From positions 6,535,201 through 6,599,200 of the forward strand of contig NZ_MKZS01000001.1 in the NCBI RefSeq assembly GCF_001942495.1: a stretch of DNA of 64,000 nt, read 5' to 3'. The stretch is from Moorena bouillonii PNG (GTDB lineage: Bacteria; Cyanobacteriota; Cyanobacteriia; Cyanobacteriales; Coleofasciculaceae). Made by a program: the position numbers and the translations under genes. The notes below the pieces were generated by a model. The model was given only the letters and a program-made list of their open reading frames with translations, did not search any database and was not told the origin of the DNA. Positions 56,457-64,000 of this stretch are shown one piece after another; positions within the stretch are counted from its first letter, which is position 1; each line of letters opens with the position of its first letter.

Positions 56457-57577
56457 GAGCCAAACAAGCCTCCCAAGAATCCTTCTATACCACCTTTACC
56501 AGTGCGCTCACCCTTTATTTTCGCTAGCTTCTCTAGCAATTCCCTTTCGTCAGGGCTAATCCGAGTGGGGATATCCACCAAAATCGTGATTAGGTGATCG
56601 CCCCGACTGACTGGGTTACCCAATTTGGGGACACCGTGATTCTCTAAAGTTAATACAGTATTGGGTTGAGTACCGGGTGGAATAGTTAATTCCACTGGAC
56701 CGTCTACTGTCTCTGCTTCGATAATACAGCCTAAAATTGCTTGTAAATAGCTAATTTTCATTTCAGACAGAATGTTAATGCCATCCCGCTGAAACTGGCT
56801 GTCTTCGTTTACAAATAGATAAACGTATAGGTCTCCTGGTGGACCAGCACGTAATCCTGCATCCCCTTCTTTAGAAACCCGTAGCCTGGTGCCATTATCC
56901 ACCCCTGCTGGAATGGTGATTTTCAGTTTTTTGGTTTCTTGTTTACGACCAGCACCACCACAGGCTTCACACTTATCCTCAATGATTTGACCTTCACCGT
57001 TACAGGTAGGACAGACTGAGACTTGGGTGAAACTACCAAAAGGGGTACGAGTAGCACGCCTTACTTGACCTGTACCGTTACAGGTTGGGCAAGTGCGGGC
57101 TCGAGTTCCTGGCTTTGCCCCTGTGCTGTTACAGACTTTACAAGTTTCTAGGTGAGGAATGCGGATTTCCTTTTCACCACCGAATATAGCTTCCTTGAAA
57201 GCCAGCTTCAAGTCTAGTCGCAGGTCGTCACCACGCACCGGGCCACTACGCCTACGACCAGTTTGCTGACCCATACCACCAGCAAAGCCGCTGAAGAAGC
57301 TTTCAAAAATATCAGCAAAGCCCATATCGCCAAAATCTGAGTAGGCTGCTCCCGCACCTGAGGAAACACCAGCTTCCCCAAAACGGTCATATCTTGCTCG
57401 AGTTTCTGGTTCTGAGAGGACTTCGTAAGCCCGGTTAATTTCCTTAAAGCGCTCTTCAGCTCCTGTTTCTTTGTTAACATCTGGGTGGTACTTCCGTGCC
57501 AAGCGACGGTAAGCACGTTTAATTTCATCTTTGTCGGCATCACGAGAGACACCAAGCAGATCATAATAGTCAGCCAT
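56453..57577 (-). CDS. Chaperone DnaJ
   Basis: 374 aa. J domain with HPD near 33 (YHPDVNK), Gly-rich linker, four-Cys zinc module [32 protein letters not shown] (about 133-206) and C-terminal substrate-binding domains. Stimulates the ATPase of DnaK and delivers unfolded clients. Follows dnaK by about 200 bases on the same strand. Confidence 0.97.
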   Translation of the reverse strand: MADYYDLLGVSRDADKDEIKRAYRRLARKYHPDVNKETGAEERFKEINRAYEVLSEPETRARYDRFGEAGVSSGAGAAYSDFGDMGFADIFESFFSGFAGGMGQQTGRRRSGPVRGDDLRLDLKLAFKEAIFGGEKEIRIPHLETCKVCNSTGAKPGTRARTCPTCNGTGQVRRATRTPFGSFTQVSVCPTCNGEGQIIEDKCEACGGAGRKQETKKLKITIPAGVDNGTRLRVSKEGDAGLRAGPPGDLYVYLFVNEDSQFQRDGINILSEMKISYLQAILGCIIEAETVDGPVELTIPPGTQPNTVLTLENHGVPKLGNPVSRGDHLITILVDIPTRISPDERELLEKLAKIKGERTGKGGIEGFLGGLFGS

Positions 57578-57775
57578 AGAGCGCTGATCGGTCTTCCATT
57601 TATATAGTGGGGGCTCTTGTTATTCCTCAGGTTATTGCTATAAAAGCACAAAGAGCGCATTCCAGCATTACCTGCATCCTATATCATTGTCTATCAAAAA
57701 AATCAGCTGATTGCCACCTGCTTATGTGACCATAATCTCAAGGTTGGCTTGAGCTAGTCAAAGCAAGGAATTGAA

Positions 57776-59788
57776 TTATCTATCTTTTAGGGAGCTGTTG
57801 CCGTAATCAACTGCTTCGTAGTCAACATCTACTTCTAAGGTTTCATTCTCAAAATCAACCACAAATTCTCCTACAGCATCCGGTTCTATTTGGGTGGAGT
57901 CGTTTGAATTGGACTCTTGAACTGTTTCGTCAGACGCGATAAATTCCGGGTCTGACCCCAGGCTGGCACTCGCGTAAATGATCCCCCCAATTTCCAAGAC
58001 AGTTTTCTGCAAAGTTTCAATAGCTTCTTTCACCTCCTCGACCTCAATTGAGGGGTCTGTCATTATGGTGTCTAGGTGCTGCTTTTGTTGATCTGCTTGC
58101 TCCTTTAGTCCTTGAGCCTGAAGGTTAGCGCTAATCAATTCCCCATGGTCTTTGATAGTAGATTCATAGTTATATAGTAAGCCATCGGCTTGGTTTTTCA
58201 GTTGCACCAATTCCATGCGACGGCGGTCTTGGTCAGCATAGTCTTCTGCCTCACGGCGCATCCGTTCCACTTCCGCTGGACTTAATCCCCCCGTATTGGT
58301 AATCACAATACTTTGCTCTTTCCCAGTTCCTCGATCACTGGCAGCGACTTTAAGAATGCCGTTGACATCGATTTCAAAGGTAACTTCAATTTGAGGGACA
58401 CCACGGGGAGCTGGGGGAATACCAGTGAGCAGGAATTTTCCCAGGCTTTTGTTATCTCTAGCCATTGCCCGCTCCCCCTGCAATACGTGGATTTCTACGG
58501 AGGTTTGTCCATCAGTAGCTGTGGAAAATACCTGGGACTTACTGGTAGGAATAGTAGTATTGCGCTCGATAATTTTGGTGAACACTTCTCCTAACGTTTC
58601 TATACCCAGGGAAAGGGGAGTAACATCCAGTAGCAGGACATCCTCTACTTCCCCGCCCAAAACACCAGCCTGAATTGCTGCTCCCAATGCCACAGCTTCA
58701 TCGGGGTTAACCGAACGATCGGTAGCCTTACCATTAAAAAACGTTTTAATAGCATCCTGCACCGCCGGGATACGGGTGGAACCCCCTACCAGCAAAATCC
58801 GGTCAATGTCCTCTGGCTTGAGGTCACTATCTTTGAGCGCCTGCTTTACCGGTTTTAGAGTTGCGTTAATCAGGTCCCTGGATAGTTCTTCAAACTTAGC
58901 CCGGGACAACTCCATCTCTAAATGTTTTGGTCCTGTTTCATCAGCAGTAATGAAGGGCAAGTTGATGGGGGTGGCTACCATGCTAGACAGTTCAATTTTT
59001 GCCTTTTCCGCCGCCTCTCGCAAACGCTGAAGAGCCATTTTGTCTTCGGTGAGATTGATGCCCTCTTTGGCTTTAAAGTTTTGAACCATCCAGCGGACAA
59101 TCACATTATCGAAGTCATCTCCCCCCAAGTGATTGTTCCCAGAAGTTGCCTTTACTTCAAAGACCCCATTCCCCAGTTGCAGAACTGAGACATCAAAGGT
59201 CCCACCACCCAAGTCAAACACCAATATAAGCTGGTCTTGATCCAGCTTATCTAAACCATAGGCAAGAGCAGCAGCAGTGGGTTCGTTTATAATGCGCAAT
59301 ACTTCCAAACCAGCAATGGTACCCCCATCCTTGGTGGCTTGCCGTTGAGCATCGGTAAAGTAGGCAGGAACTGTGATCACAGCTTGAGTCACTGACTCCC
59401 CAAGAAAGGTTTCAGCATCAGCCTTGAGCTTTTGTAAGATCATGGCCGAGATTTCCTGAGGGGTATACTCTCGATGCCGAATCTTTACATCTACCGTCTC
59501 ATCACGACCCTTAACACAGGTATAGGGGACACGGGAACGCTCTGTAGCGGTTTCATCCCAACGACGTCCGATAAAGCGCTTGATACTGTAGACACTGTTT
59601 TCCGCATTGGTCACTGCTTGACGCTTGGCCAGTTGACCCACCAGGTGCTCCCCTGACTTGCCAAATCCCACAATACTCGGTGTAGTTCGCCCACCTTCCG
59701 AGCTGGAAATGACTATGGGTTTACCCCCTTCTAAGACAGAAACACAACTATTGGTTGTGCCTAGGTCGATGCCAATAACTTTTCCCAT
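57776..59788 (-). CDS. Chaperone DnaK (DnaK2 type)
   Basis: 670 aa. Hsp70 ATPase domain [13 protein letters not shown] at 5-17, [27 protein letters not shown] and [11 protein letters not shown]; substrate-binding domain ends with lid helices and an acidic tail ([14 protein letters not shown]). Somewhat longer than most because of the C-terminal acidic tail. Downstream of grpE, but separated from it by a TnpB element, which may have removed or replaced its promoter. Confidence 0.97.
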   Translation of the reverse strand: MGKVIGIDLGTTNSCVSVLEGGKPIVISSSEGGRTTPSIVGFGKSGEHLVGQLAKRQAVTNAENSVYSIKRFIGRRWDETATERSRVPYTCVKGRDETVDVKIRHREYTPQEISAMILQKLKADAETFLGESVTQAVITVPAYFTDAQRQATKDGGTIAGLEVLRIINEPTAAALAYGLDKLDQDQLILVFDLGGGTFDVSVLQLGNGVFEVKATSGNNHLGGDDFDNVIVRWMVQNFKAKEGINLTEDKMALQRLREAAEKAKIELSSMVATPINLPFITADETGPKHLEMELSRAKFEELSRDLINATLKPVKQALKDSDLKPEDIDRILLVGGSTRIPAVQDAIKTFFNGKATDRSVNPDEAVALGAAIQAGVLGGEVEDVLLLDVTPLSLGIETLGEVFTKIIERNTTIPTSKSQVFSTATDGQTSVEIHVLQGERAMARDNKSLGKFLLTGIPPAPRGVPQIEVTFEIDVNGILKVAASDRGTGKEQSIVITNTGGLSPAEVERMRREAEDYADQDRRRMELVQLKNQADGLLYNYESTIKDHGELISANLQAQGLKEQADQQKQHLDTIMTDPSIEVEEVKEAIETLQKTVLEIGGIIYASASLGSDPEFIASDETVQESNSNDSTQIEPDAVGEFVVDFENETLEVDVDYEAVDYGNSSLKDR

Positions 59789-59845
59789 AGGGTTGCGGCT
59801 TAACGGTTATGTTAAGTTATTTTAGTTTGATTTTTTGTTGAGTTG

Positions 59846-59885
59846 TTGACACTCCCCACGGCGCTTATGCCGGGGGATTCTTGGT
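59846..59885 (-). other. Right-end hairpin of the IS605-type element
   Basis: CACTCCCCACGGC-GCTTAT-GCCGGGGGATTC, the common right-end hairpin of cyanobacterial IS200/605 elements and the scaffold end of the omega RNA. Lies over the last codons of TnpB. Confidence 0.65.
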
Positions 59886-60295
59886 TCAACGAGCTGACTT
59901 GCTCAACCAGACCGGAATCAGGAAGAGTAGAGGCCAATTCTCCCCAAGCGTTAAGTAAAGTTCCCGTGTGCCCCACGGTACTCAAGGCTCTAGTTAGGAT
60001 ATTTTTGGCGGCATTGTGGTCGCGGTCTAGCCGACACCCACACTGACAGACATGGGTTCGAGTTGATAATGACTTTTTGACCACTTCACCACATTTGGAA
60101 CAATTCTGGCTTGTATAGGCAGGATTAACTGCAACAGTTATCCGACCAAACTTTTGCCCAAAATATTCCAACCATTCCCTAAACTGGTACCAACCTGCAT
60201 CATTAATAGACTTAGCGAGACAGTGATTTTTAACTAAATTTTTAACCCTCAAATCTTCGTAAGCGACCAGGTCGTTAGACCGGATTACGCAACTT

Positions 60296-60394
60296 GCCGG
60301 AGACGAAACCTTAGAATAAAGAAGCCTTAATAACAAAGATTTAACCCTTTTATGCATAGCCGACTAACCATAAAGGCTTCTTTATTCTTACGGT
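60296..60394. mobile_element. 99-bp non-autonomous element with 5-bp target repeat
   Basis: AACTT flanks it on both sides (60291-60295 and 60395-60399). Inner arms AGAATAAAGAAGCCTT (60313-60328) and AAGGCTTCTTTATTCT (60373-60388) pair perfectly. Codes for nothing; it interrupts tnpB. Confidence 0.85.
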
Positions 60395-61163
60395 AACTTC
60401 TAACCAGTCTCTTGGCATGTTCTTCACGTTGCCTACTTATTTTAAGGTGATGTCTACCCAGCCTATTAATTGCGCGTCTTAGGTTAGTAGAGCCTTTCTT
60501 TTTTCGGGAAACCCGACGTTGATAAAATTTTAAACGCTTTTCACCTTTTCTGTAAAATCTTGGGTTAGGTTCAGAATACCCATCAGAGTCTGTATAGAAC
60601 TCTTTTAGCCCAACGTCCAAGCCAACAGTAAACCCAGTTGCTTCTAATTGGTCATAATTATCTACCTTGACGCAAAACTGGACATAGTACCCATCGGATC
60701 TTTGAACAATCCGAACTCGCTTAATTAGCTTCTGGTCGAAGCGCCACAAGTCCCAGTTACCTTTGAGCTTGACTTGCCCAATGCCTTTCTTGTCGGTGAA
60801 TTTTATGGACTTCTTATCTGGGGATAACTTCCATCCAGATTGCTTATATTCGACTGACCTAGAATGCTTTTTGAAACGGGGATAACCTTTCTTCCCAGGG
60901 ATTTTATTCTGGCAATTATCAAAGAAACGTTTGATAGCGCGTTCTACGTTCTCAACTGATGCCTGACAAGCATGACTATTGAGGTCTTTAACAAACTTGA
61001 ATTCGTCTCTTAGTTGAGTGTTGTAGCGATAGAGTTCTTTTTTCCCTGTACCACGATTGTCCATCCAGTACCGAAGTACTTTATTGCGGACAAAGCGAGC
61101 CGTTCTAATGGCTTCATTTATTGCAAACCTTTGAGGCTCTTTGAGAACAGCCTTGAACTCCAT

Positions 61164-61414
61164 GACCAACACCTAAAACCACCTCCTTGGGGTTAATACA
61201 TTGCTTACTATTATAGTCGATATATTGAAGCAAAAGTTCGGATCGCAGTTAGGGAATAAATTCCTGTTCGGGCTAACCCCATGGATAGAATCGGTGGGGC
61301 GTTGCGCCCTCAGGGTCTTCGGTCAAAATAATAGAACTTCCCTTGGTGCGTTCGTCCCTTTTCGTAGGATGGTCAGAGACTGACACCAAAGGAAGGTTAA
61401 CCACTCAATGGCAG
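61164..61414. other. Spacer between TnpB element and grpE
   Basis: Presumed left end of the element near 61180-61215 (CCTTGGGGTTAATACATTGC). Nothing else recognised. Confidence 0.5.
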
Positions 61415-62209
61415 CTAATTTTCTGACTCAGCAGATTTCTGAGCTTCCGAGGTTTCCTGTGGTTCTGCCGCAGCAGCTACTTTCACCATAGCGTGACGTA
61501 ACACCCGCTCCCCAAGTAAATAACCCCGCATTAGCTGTTCTATGACTACTCCTTCTGGATAGTCATCCGTTGGTTCTCGCATAACCGCTTCGTGGAGATT
61601 GGGGTCAAACTCTTGCCCTTCTGGTCGCATCGCAGCAACCCCAAGGCGCTTGAGGCTATCTACCAGCTGTTTATAAACACCTTGATAGCTTTTGTGAATT
61701 GACATTTCCCCATCATTTTGAGGCTTAATTTGGGTGCGCGCCCGTTCAAAGTTATCTACTACTGACAATAACTCAGTGATGGTGTTTCCTTTAACTTGAT
61801 GTTCCAAGTCTTCTTTCTCTTTAGTTGACCGTTTGCGGAAATTCTCAAAATCTGCCGCAATCCGGATGTATTGAGATTTAAAGGAGTCACATTGCTGAGT
61901 TCGCTCTTCTAGTTGAGCTTTCAGGGCCTCATTTTCCTGCTTGATGGTTTCTAGAATTTTGGAATCGTCCTCCGTAGGTGATTCATCGGTAGCTGCTTGA
62001 GCTACCTCGGTCTGGGCTTCTTGGTCTACCGACTCTGACTCAGATGCTTCCGCAGCAGAGGATTCAGTTGGTTGTGCTGCTTCAGAGTTGACCTCTGAGT
62101 CAGAGGCTACGGCTACCGCTTCCACCTCAAGATTGTCTGCGAGTACCGTAGTGGACTCTTCCTTTGTCTCCTGCGAAGTGTTATCTGACTGTTTTGCTTC
62201 GTCAATCAT
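61415..62209 (-). CDS. Nucleotide exchange factor GrpE
   Basis: About 264 aa. Long acidic, Ser/Glu/Ala-rich N-terminal tail, coiled coil ([21 protein letters not shown]), then the GrpE signature [15 protein letters not shown] and beta domain with [17 protein letters not shown] and [16 protein letters not shown]. Releases ADP from DnaK. ATG 62209; a TTG 21 bases upstream is in frame. No CIRCE inverted repeat upstream. Confidence 0.95.
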   Translation of the reverse strand: MIDEAKQSDNTSQETKEESTTVLADNLEVEAVAVASDSEVNSEAAQPTESSAAEASESESVDQEAQTEVAQAATDESPTEDDSKILETIKQENEALKAQLEERTQQCDSFKSQYIRIAADFENFRKRSTKEKEDLEHQVKGNTITELLSVVDNFERARTQIKPQNDGEMSIHKSYQGVYKQLVDSLKRLGVAAMRPEGQEFDPNLHEAVMREPTDDYPEGVVIEQLMRGYLLGERVLRHAMVKVAAAAEPQETSEAQKSAESEN

Positions 62210-62339
62210 GCTCCACTCATCCCAATTCAATAGACTGCTAGTTTATCTATAATTTCTTACTAGCCAACCAATTTTCCAGCAAATTTTTTAAACTAACCAC
62301 GTTCAGTCTAACGACTATAGCATCGGTTTGTGACAGCTC
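62210..62339. other. Spacer between grpE and TnpB
   Basis: Likely holds the grpE promoter and the right end of the next element. No named site. Confidence 0.4.
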
Positions 62340-63590
62340 CTATACTGACCTTACAGGTTCAGTGTAGGCTTCCCAGCCAGTCCGGCTATCGCTTAGGAGG
62401 CGCTGGGCTTTAAGAACGGACTGCCCTTCCGCTCTGTTTTTTATATTTATTGCTGCATTGTGGTCTCTGTCCAAACTGCAACCACAGTGAGGACAATCAT
62501 GCCACCGAACATGCAACTTTTTAGGGACTTTTTTGCTGCAACTGGAACAGTTCTGTGAAGTGTTCCGAGCACTTACTGGAATCGCCAACAAGCCAGCATT
62601 TAAGGCTTTGCTTGCCAGGATTGTCAGAAAGCTAGACCACCCAGCGTCTAACACAGATTTAGCCAATCGAGATAAGACAAGTCCCTTTACGTTTAATTTT
62701 TCGTGAGCAATTACATCGTATTTTGACAGCAAATATTTTGCTGTCTTAAAATGAAAGTCTTTTCGCTTGTCCGATACTTTTTTGTGCTGCTTTCCAAGTT
62801 GTTTGATAGCTTTGAGTCTATTTTTACCTCCTTTTTTTCGTCGAGATACTCTTTTCTGAATAACTCTCAGCCTTTTCTGAGACCGTCGATAATATTGAGG
62901 AATGCTTACTGTTTCCCCTTCAGAAGTGGTCAAAAATTCTTTAAGGCCAACATCAATCCCAATTATAGATTCAGGGTTAATGTCGGGCTTAACCTTGGGA
63001 ACCGTCTTATCTTCTAGAGACAATACCAGATAATAACCATCACACTTTTTTGTTATTGAAGCTGTCTTTATCTTAAAGCCATTCGGGGTAGCCGACGCTT
63101 CGCGAACAGGGATAGGGCGGTGTAATATAATCTTTACCTTACCTATTTTGGGAAGGTTGATTAAATTCCCTTCTAGACACCCTTCTTTTATTTGAGGGTA
63201 AGTGAAAGTACGATAGCGGTGCCTTTTTTTGAACCTAGGTCTTCCGCTTCGTTTACCGTTACTATCTCCTTTTATAAACCGATCGAAAGCTAGTTTTACT
63301 CTCTTTACTACATCCTGTAGTACTTGAGAATGAATCTCTTTATACCAGGAATGACTTTTTTTGAGATTTGGTAAAGTCTTTTTCTGAGAGTAGTAATCTG
63401 GATTGTTTCTTAATTCGGGAATATGACAAACGAGAGGACAAGCATTGATTGAGCAGCGATTTTGCTCATACCAAGAAAATCGCTCAGCCAATAAATAATT
63501 ATATTGAGCACATAGCATTGATAGCCAGTGATCTATCTTAGCCTGTTGATGTTTTGTCGGTTTTAGCCGGTACTGGTAAGCAATTATCAT
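62340..63590 (-). CDS. TnpB, RNA-guided nuclease of an IS200/IS605-type element, intact
   Basis: 416 aa. Seen: N-terminal [19 protein letters not shown], RuvC Asp in [13 protein letters not shown], RuvC-II Glu in [12 protein letters not shown], zinc ribbon CSSCSKKV ... CPHCG and final Asp in [11 protein letters not shown]; all three acidic residues present. No TnpA adjacent. Residues about 162-168 (REASATP) come from a small dispersed repeat in frame. Same strand as grpE, 130 bp upstream. Confidence 0.93.
   Translation of the reverse strand: MIIAYQYRLKPTKHQQAKIDHWLSMLCAQYNYLLAERFSWYEQNRCSINACPLVCHIPELRNNPDYYSQKKTLPNLKKSHSWYKEIHSQVLQDVVKRVKLAFDRFIKGDSNGKRSGRPRFKKRHRYRTFTYPQIKEGCLEGNLINLPKIGKVKIILHRPIPVREASATPNGFKIKTASITKKCDGYYLVLSLEDKTVPKVKPDINPESIIGIDVGLKEFLTTSEGETVSIPQYYRRSQKRLRVIQKRVSRRKKGGKNRLKAIKQLGKQHKKVSDKRKDFHFKTAKYLLSKYDVIAHEKLNVKGLVLSRLAKSVLDAGWSSFLTILASKALNAGLLAIPVSARNTSQNCSSCSKKVPKKLHVRWHDCPHCGCSLDRDHNAAINIKNRAEGQSVLKAQRLLSDSRTGWEAYTEPVRSV
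63088..63107. repeat. Small dispersed repeat (family E) inside tnpB
   Basis: GTAGCCGACGCTTCGCGAAC, variant of the core; in frame. Confidence 0.75.
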
Positions 63591-63659
63591 TTGACTTGCT
63601 ATGCATGTTTATCGACCTAGTAATATTATACTTAACGTACAGCCACGTCTCAATTCAAA

Positions 63660-63869
63660 ATGAAAAATAAAAAATTAACAATTAGGATTACCAATTTTGA
63701 AAAAAGACAGTTAGCACAAGAGGCAGAGCGACGCGGAATGACTCAATCAGATTTAATAAGAAGCTTGATAGCTCGTTTCCCTGTTCGCGTAGCGGAGGCC
63801 GTAGGCCAAATCCGGAAGACTCTGTGCAAAATTCATCCCACACCTATGCTACGCATAGGTGTGGGATGA
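63660..63869 (+). CDS. Short ribbon-helix-helix protein, C-terminus replaced by repeats
   Basis: 69 aa. KLTIRITNFEKRQLAQEAERRGMTQSDLIRSLI is a CopG/RHH DNA-binding fold, often an antitoxin. From PVRVAEAVG on, the code is a family E repeat (63783-63808), then hairpin sequence containing the stop. The native C-terminus is likely lost. ATG 63660 follows TnpB on the opposite strand, so this may be a small accessory or unrelated remnant. Confidence 0.65.
   Translation: MKNKKLTIRITNFEKRQLAQEAERRGMTQSDLIRSLIARFPVRVAEAVGQIRKTLCKIHPTPMLRIGVG
63783..63808. repeat. Small dispersed repeat (family E) at the RHH gene 3' end
   Basis: GTTCGCGTAGCGGAGGCCGT-AGGCCA, in frame. Confidence 0.8.
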
Positions 63870-63876
63870 ATTTTGC
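63826..63876. terminator. 24-bp perfect hairpin at the window end
   Basis: GCAAAATTCATCCCACACCT... pairs perfectly with its reverse over a TAC loop; the stem includes the TGA stop of the RHH gene. Could be a terminator or a small mobile palindrome. Confidence 0.55.
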
Positions 63877-64000
63877 CGGACAGCTAAGCTTATTGAGAGT
63901 TGTTACGACCTGACACTTACCTCAACTGTGTGGTCTTCCACGGCCTCCATCAGCAAGAATGCGGGTCTTGGGCAGGGTCGCCGATCAGATCCTTATGGCC
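63877..64000. other. Window end, nothing recognised
   Basis: No gene or repeat could be supported in the last 124 bases. Confidence 0.3.

Larger units (their letters stand above)
59812..61163 (-). pseudogene. TnpB of an IS200/IS605-type element, broken by a 99-bp insert
   Basis: The N-terminal half (60327-61163) has FKAVLKEPQ ... GLDVGLKEF (RuvC Asp) and reads into the insert at 60394. The C-terminal half (59812-60290) has LVAYEDLRVKNLV (RuvC-II Glu), zinc ribbon CSKCGEVV ... [15 protein letters not shown]. Removing the insert and one AAGTT restores a continuous protein across HAKRLVRS-CVIRSND. No TnpA. Sits between grpE and dnaK, same strand. Confidence 0.9.

Noticed and set aside
62210-62339. 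CIRCE element for grpE heat-shock control
   Set aside because: No TTAGCACTC/GAGTGCTAA pair found upstream of grpE or dnaK.

Overview
The window looks like chromosome of a large-genome, repeat-rich filamentous cyanobacterium, most like the marine Moorena/Moorea group. This is an inference from gene content (FutAB iron uptake, CYP120-type P450, an alternative respiratory terminal oxidase, XisI, a SpkB-type kinase, CobN), from frequent GCGATCGC (HIP1) octamers, and from many families of short dispersed repeats. No rRNA, tRNA or CRISPR array was recognised.

Layout. 1-2430: three near-identical tandem copies (535-bp period) of a 56-aa gene, followed by a 245-aa gene whose N-terminus resembles the peptide; a GTACCC...GGGTAC palindrome sits about 75 bp before the start codon in every case where the upstream region is visible. 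2430-10370: aldehyde dehydrogenase, convergent futB and futA, a PepSY-type membrane protein and a BNR-repeat lipoprotein. 10400-15740: a duplicated toxin-antitoxin/P450 block. In copy A the toxin gene is split by an IS607-type element and the P450 is truncated; in copy B the toxin-antitoxin is deleted and the P450 is intact. 16000-18700: GNAT-like protein, EF-hand protein, glutathione S-transferase. 19072-23244: one 1390-aa frame that joins the front of a copper P-type ATPase to the rear of CobN, with a dispersed double-hairpin repeat at the joint. 23900-29500: GHL10-like protein, DUF4359 protein, a secreted repeat protein and a decayed IS4-type element. 30000-37300: MutS carrying a low-complexity insert, MoaD, a serine-recombinase-like protein, a VOC protein and a Big_5/TolB-like protein.

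38350-43000: a tight operon for the alternative oxidase (two DUF2231 proteins, CtaC without CuA ligands, CtaD, CtaE), preceded by a 41-aa membrane peptide not obvious in routine ORF calling. 43000-46000: DUF29, orphan XisI, lipoprotein, GMC oxidoreductase. 46200-50290: an unrecognised three-gene set consisting of a coiled-coil/glycine-zipper protein with a cationic tail, a 400-aa unknown and a Ycf46-like AAA ATPase; this is the best candidate for an undescribed system. 50500-56200: kinase with pentapeptide repeats, pheT, rsgA. 56180-62210: the heat-shock run grpE - (TnpB element) - dnaK - dnaJ - tusA - rsgA on the minus strand; the TnpB gene there is itself broken by a 99-bp element flanked by AAGTT repeats. 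62340-63870: an intact TnpB and a short ribbon-helix-helix protein ending in a 24-bp perfect hairpin.

A theme of the whole window is repeats moving into genes: a roughly 25-bp element (core TTCGCGTAGCG) lies inside five coding sequences, and heptamer-type intergenic repeats are translated inside MutS, RsgA and the ATPase-CobN chimera.
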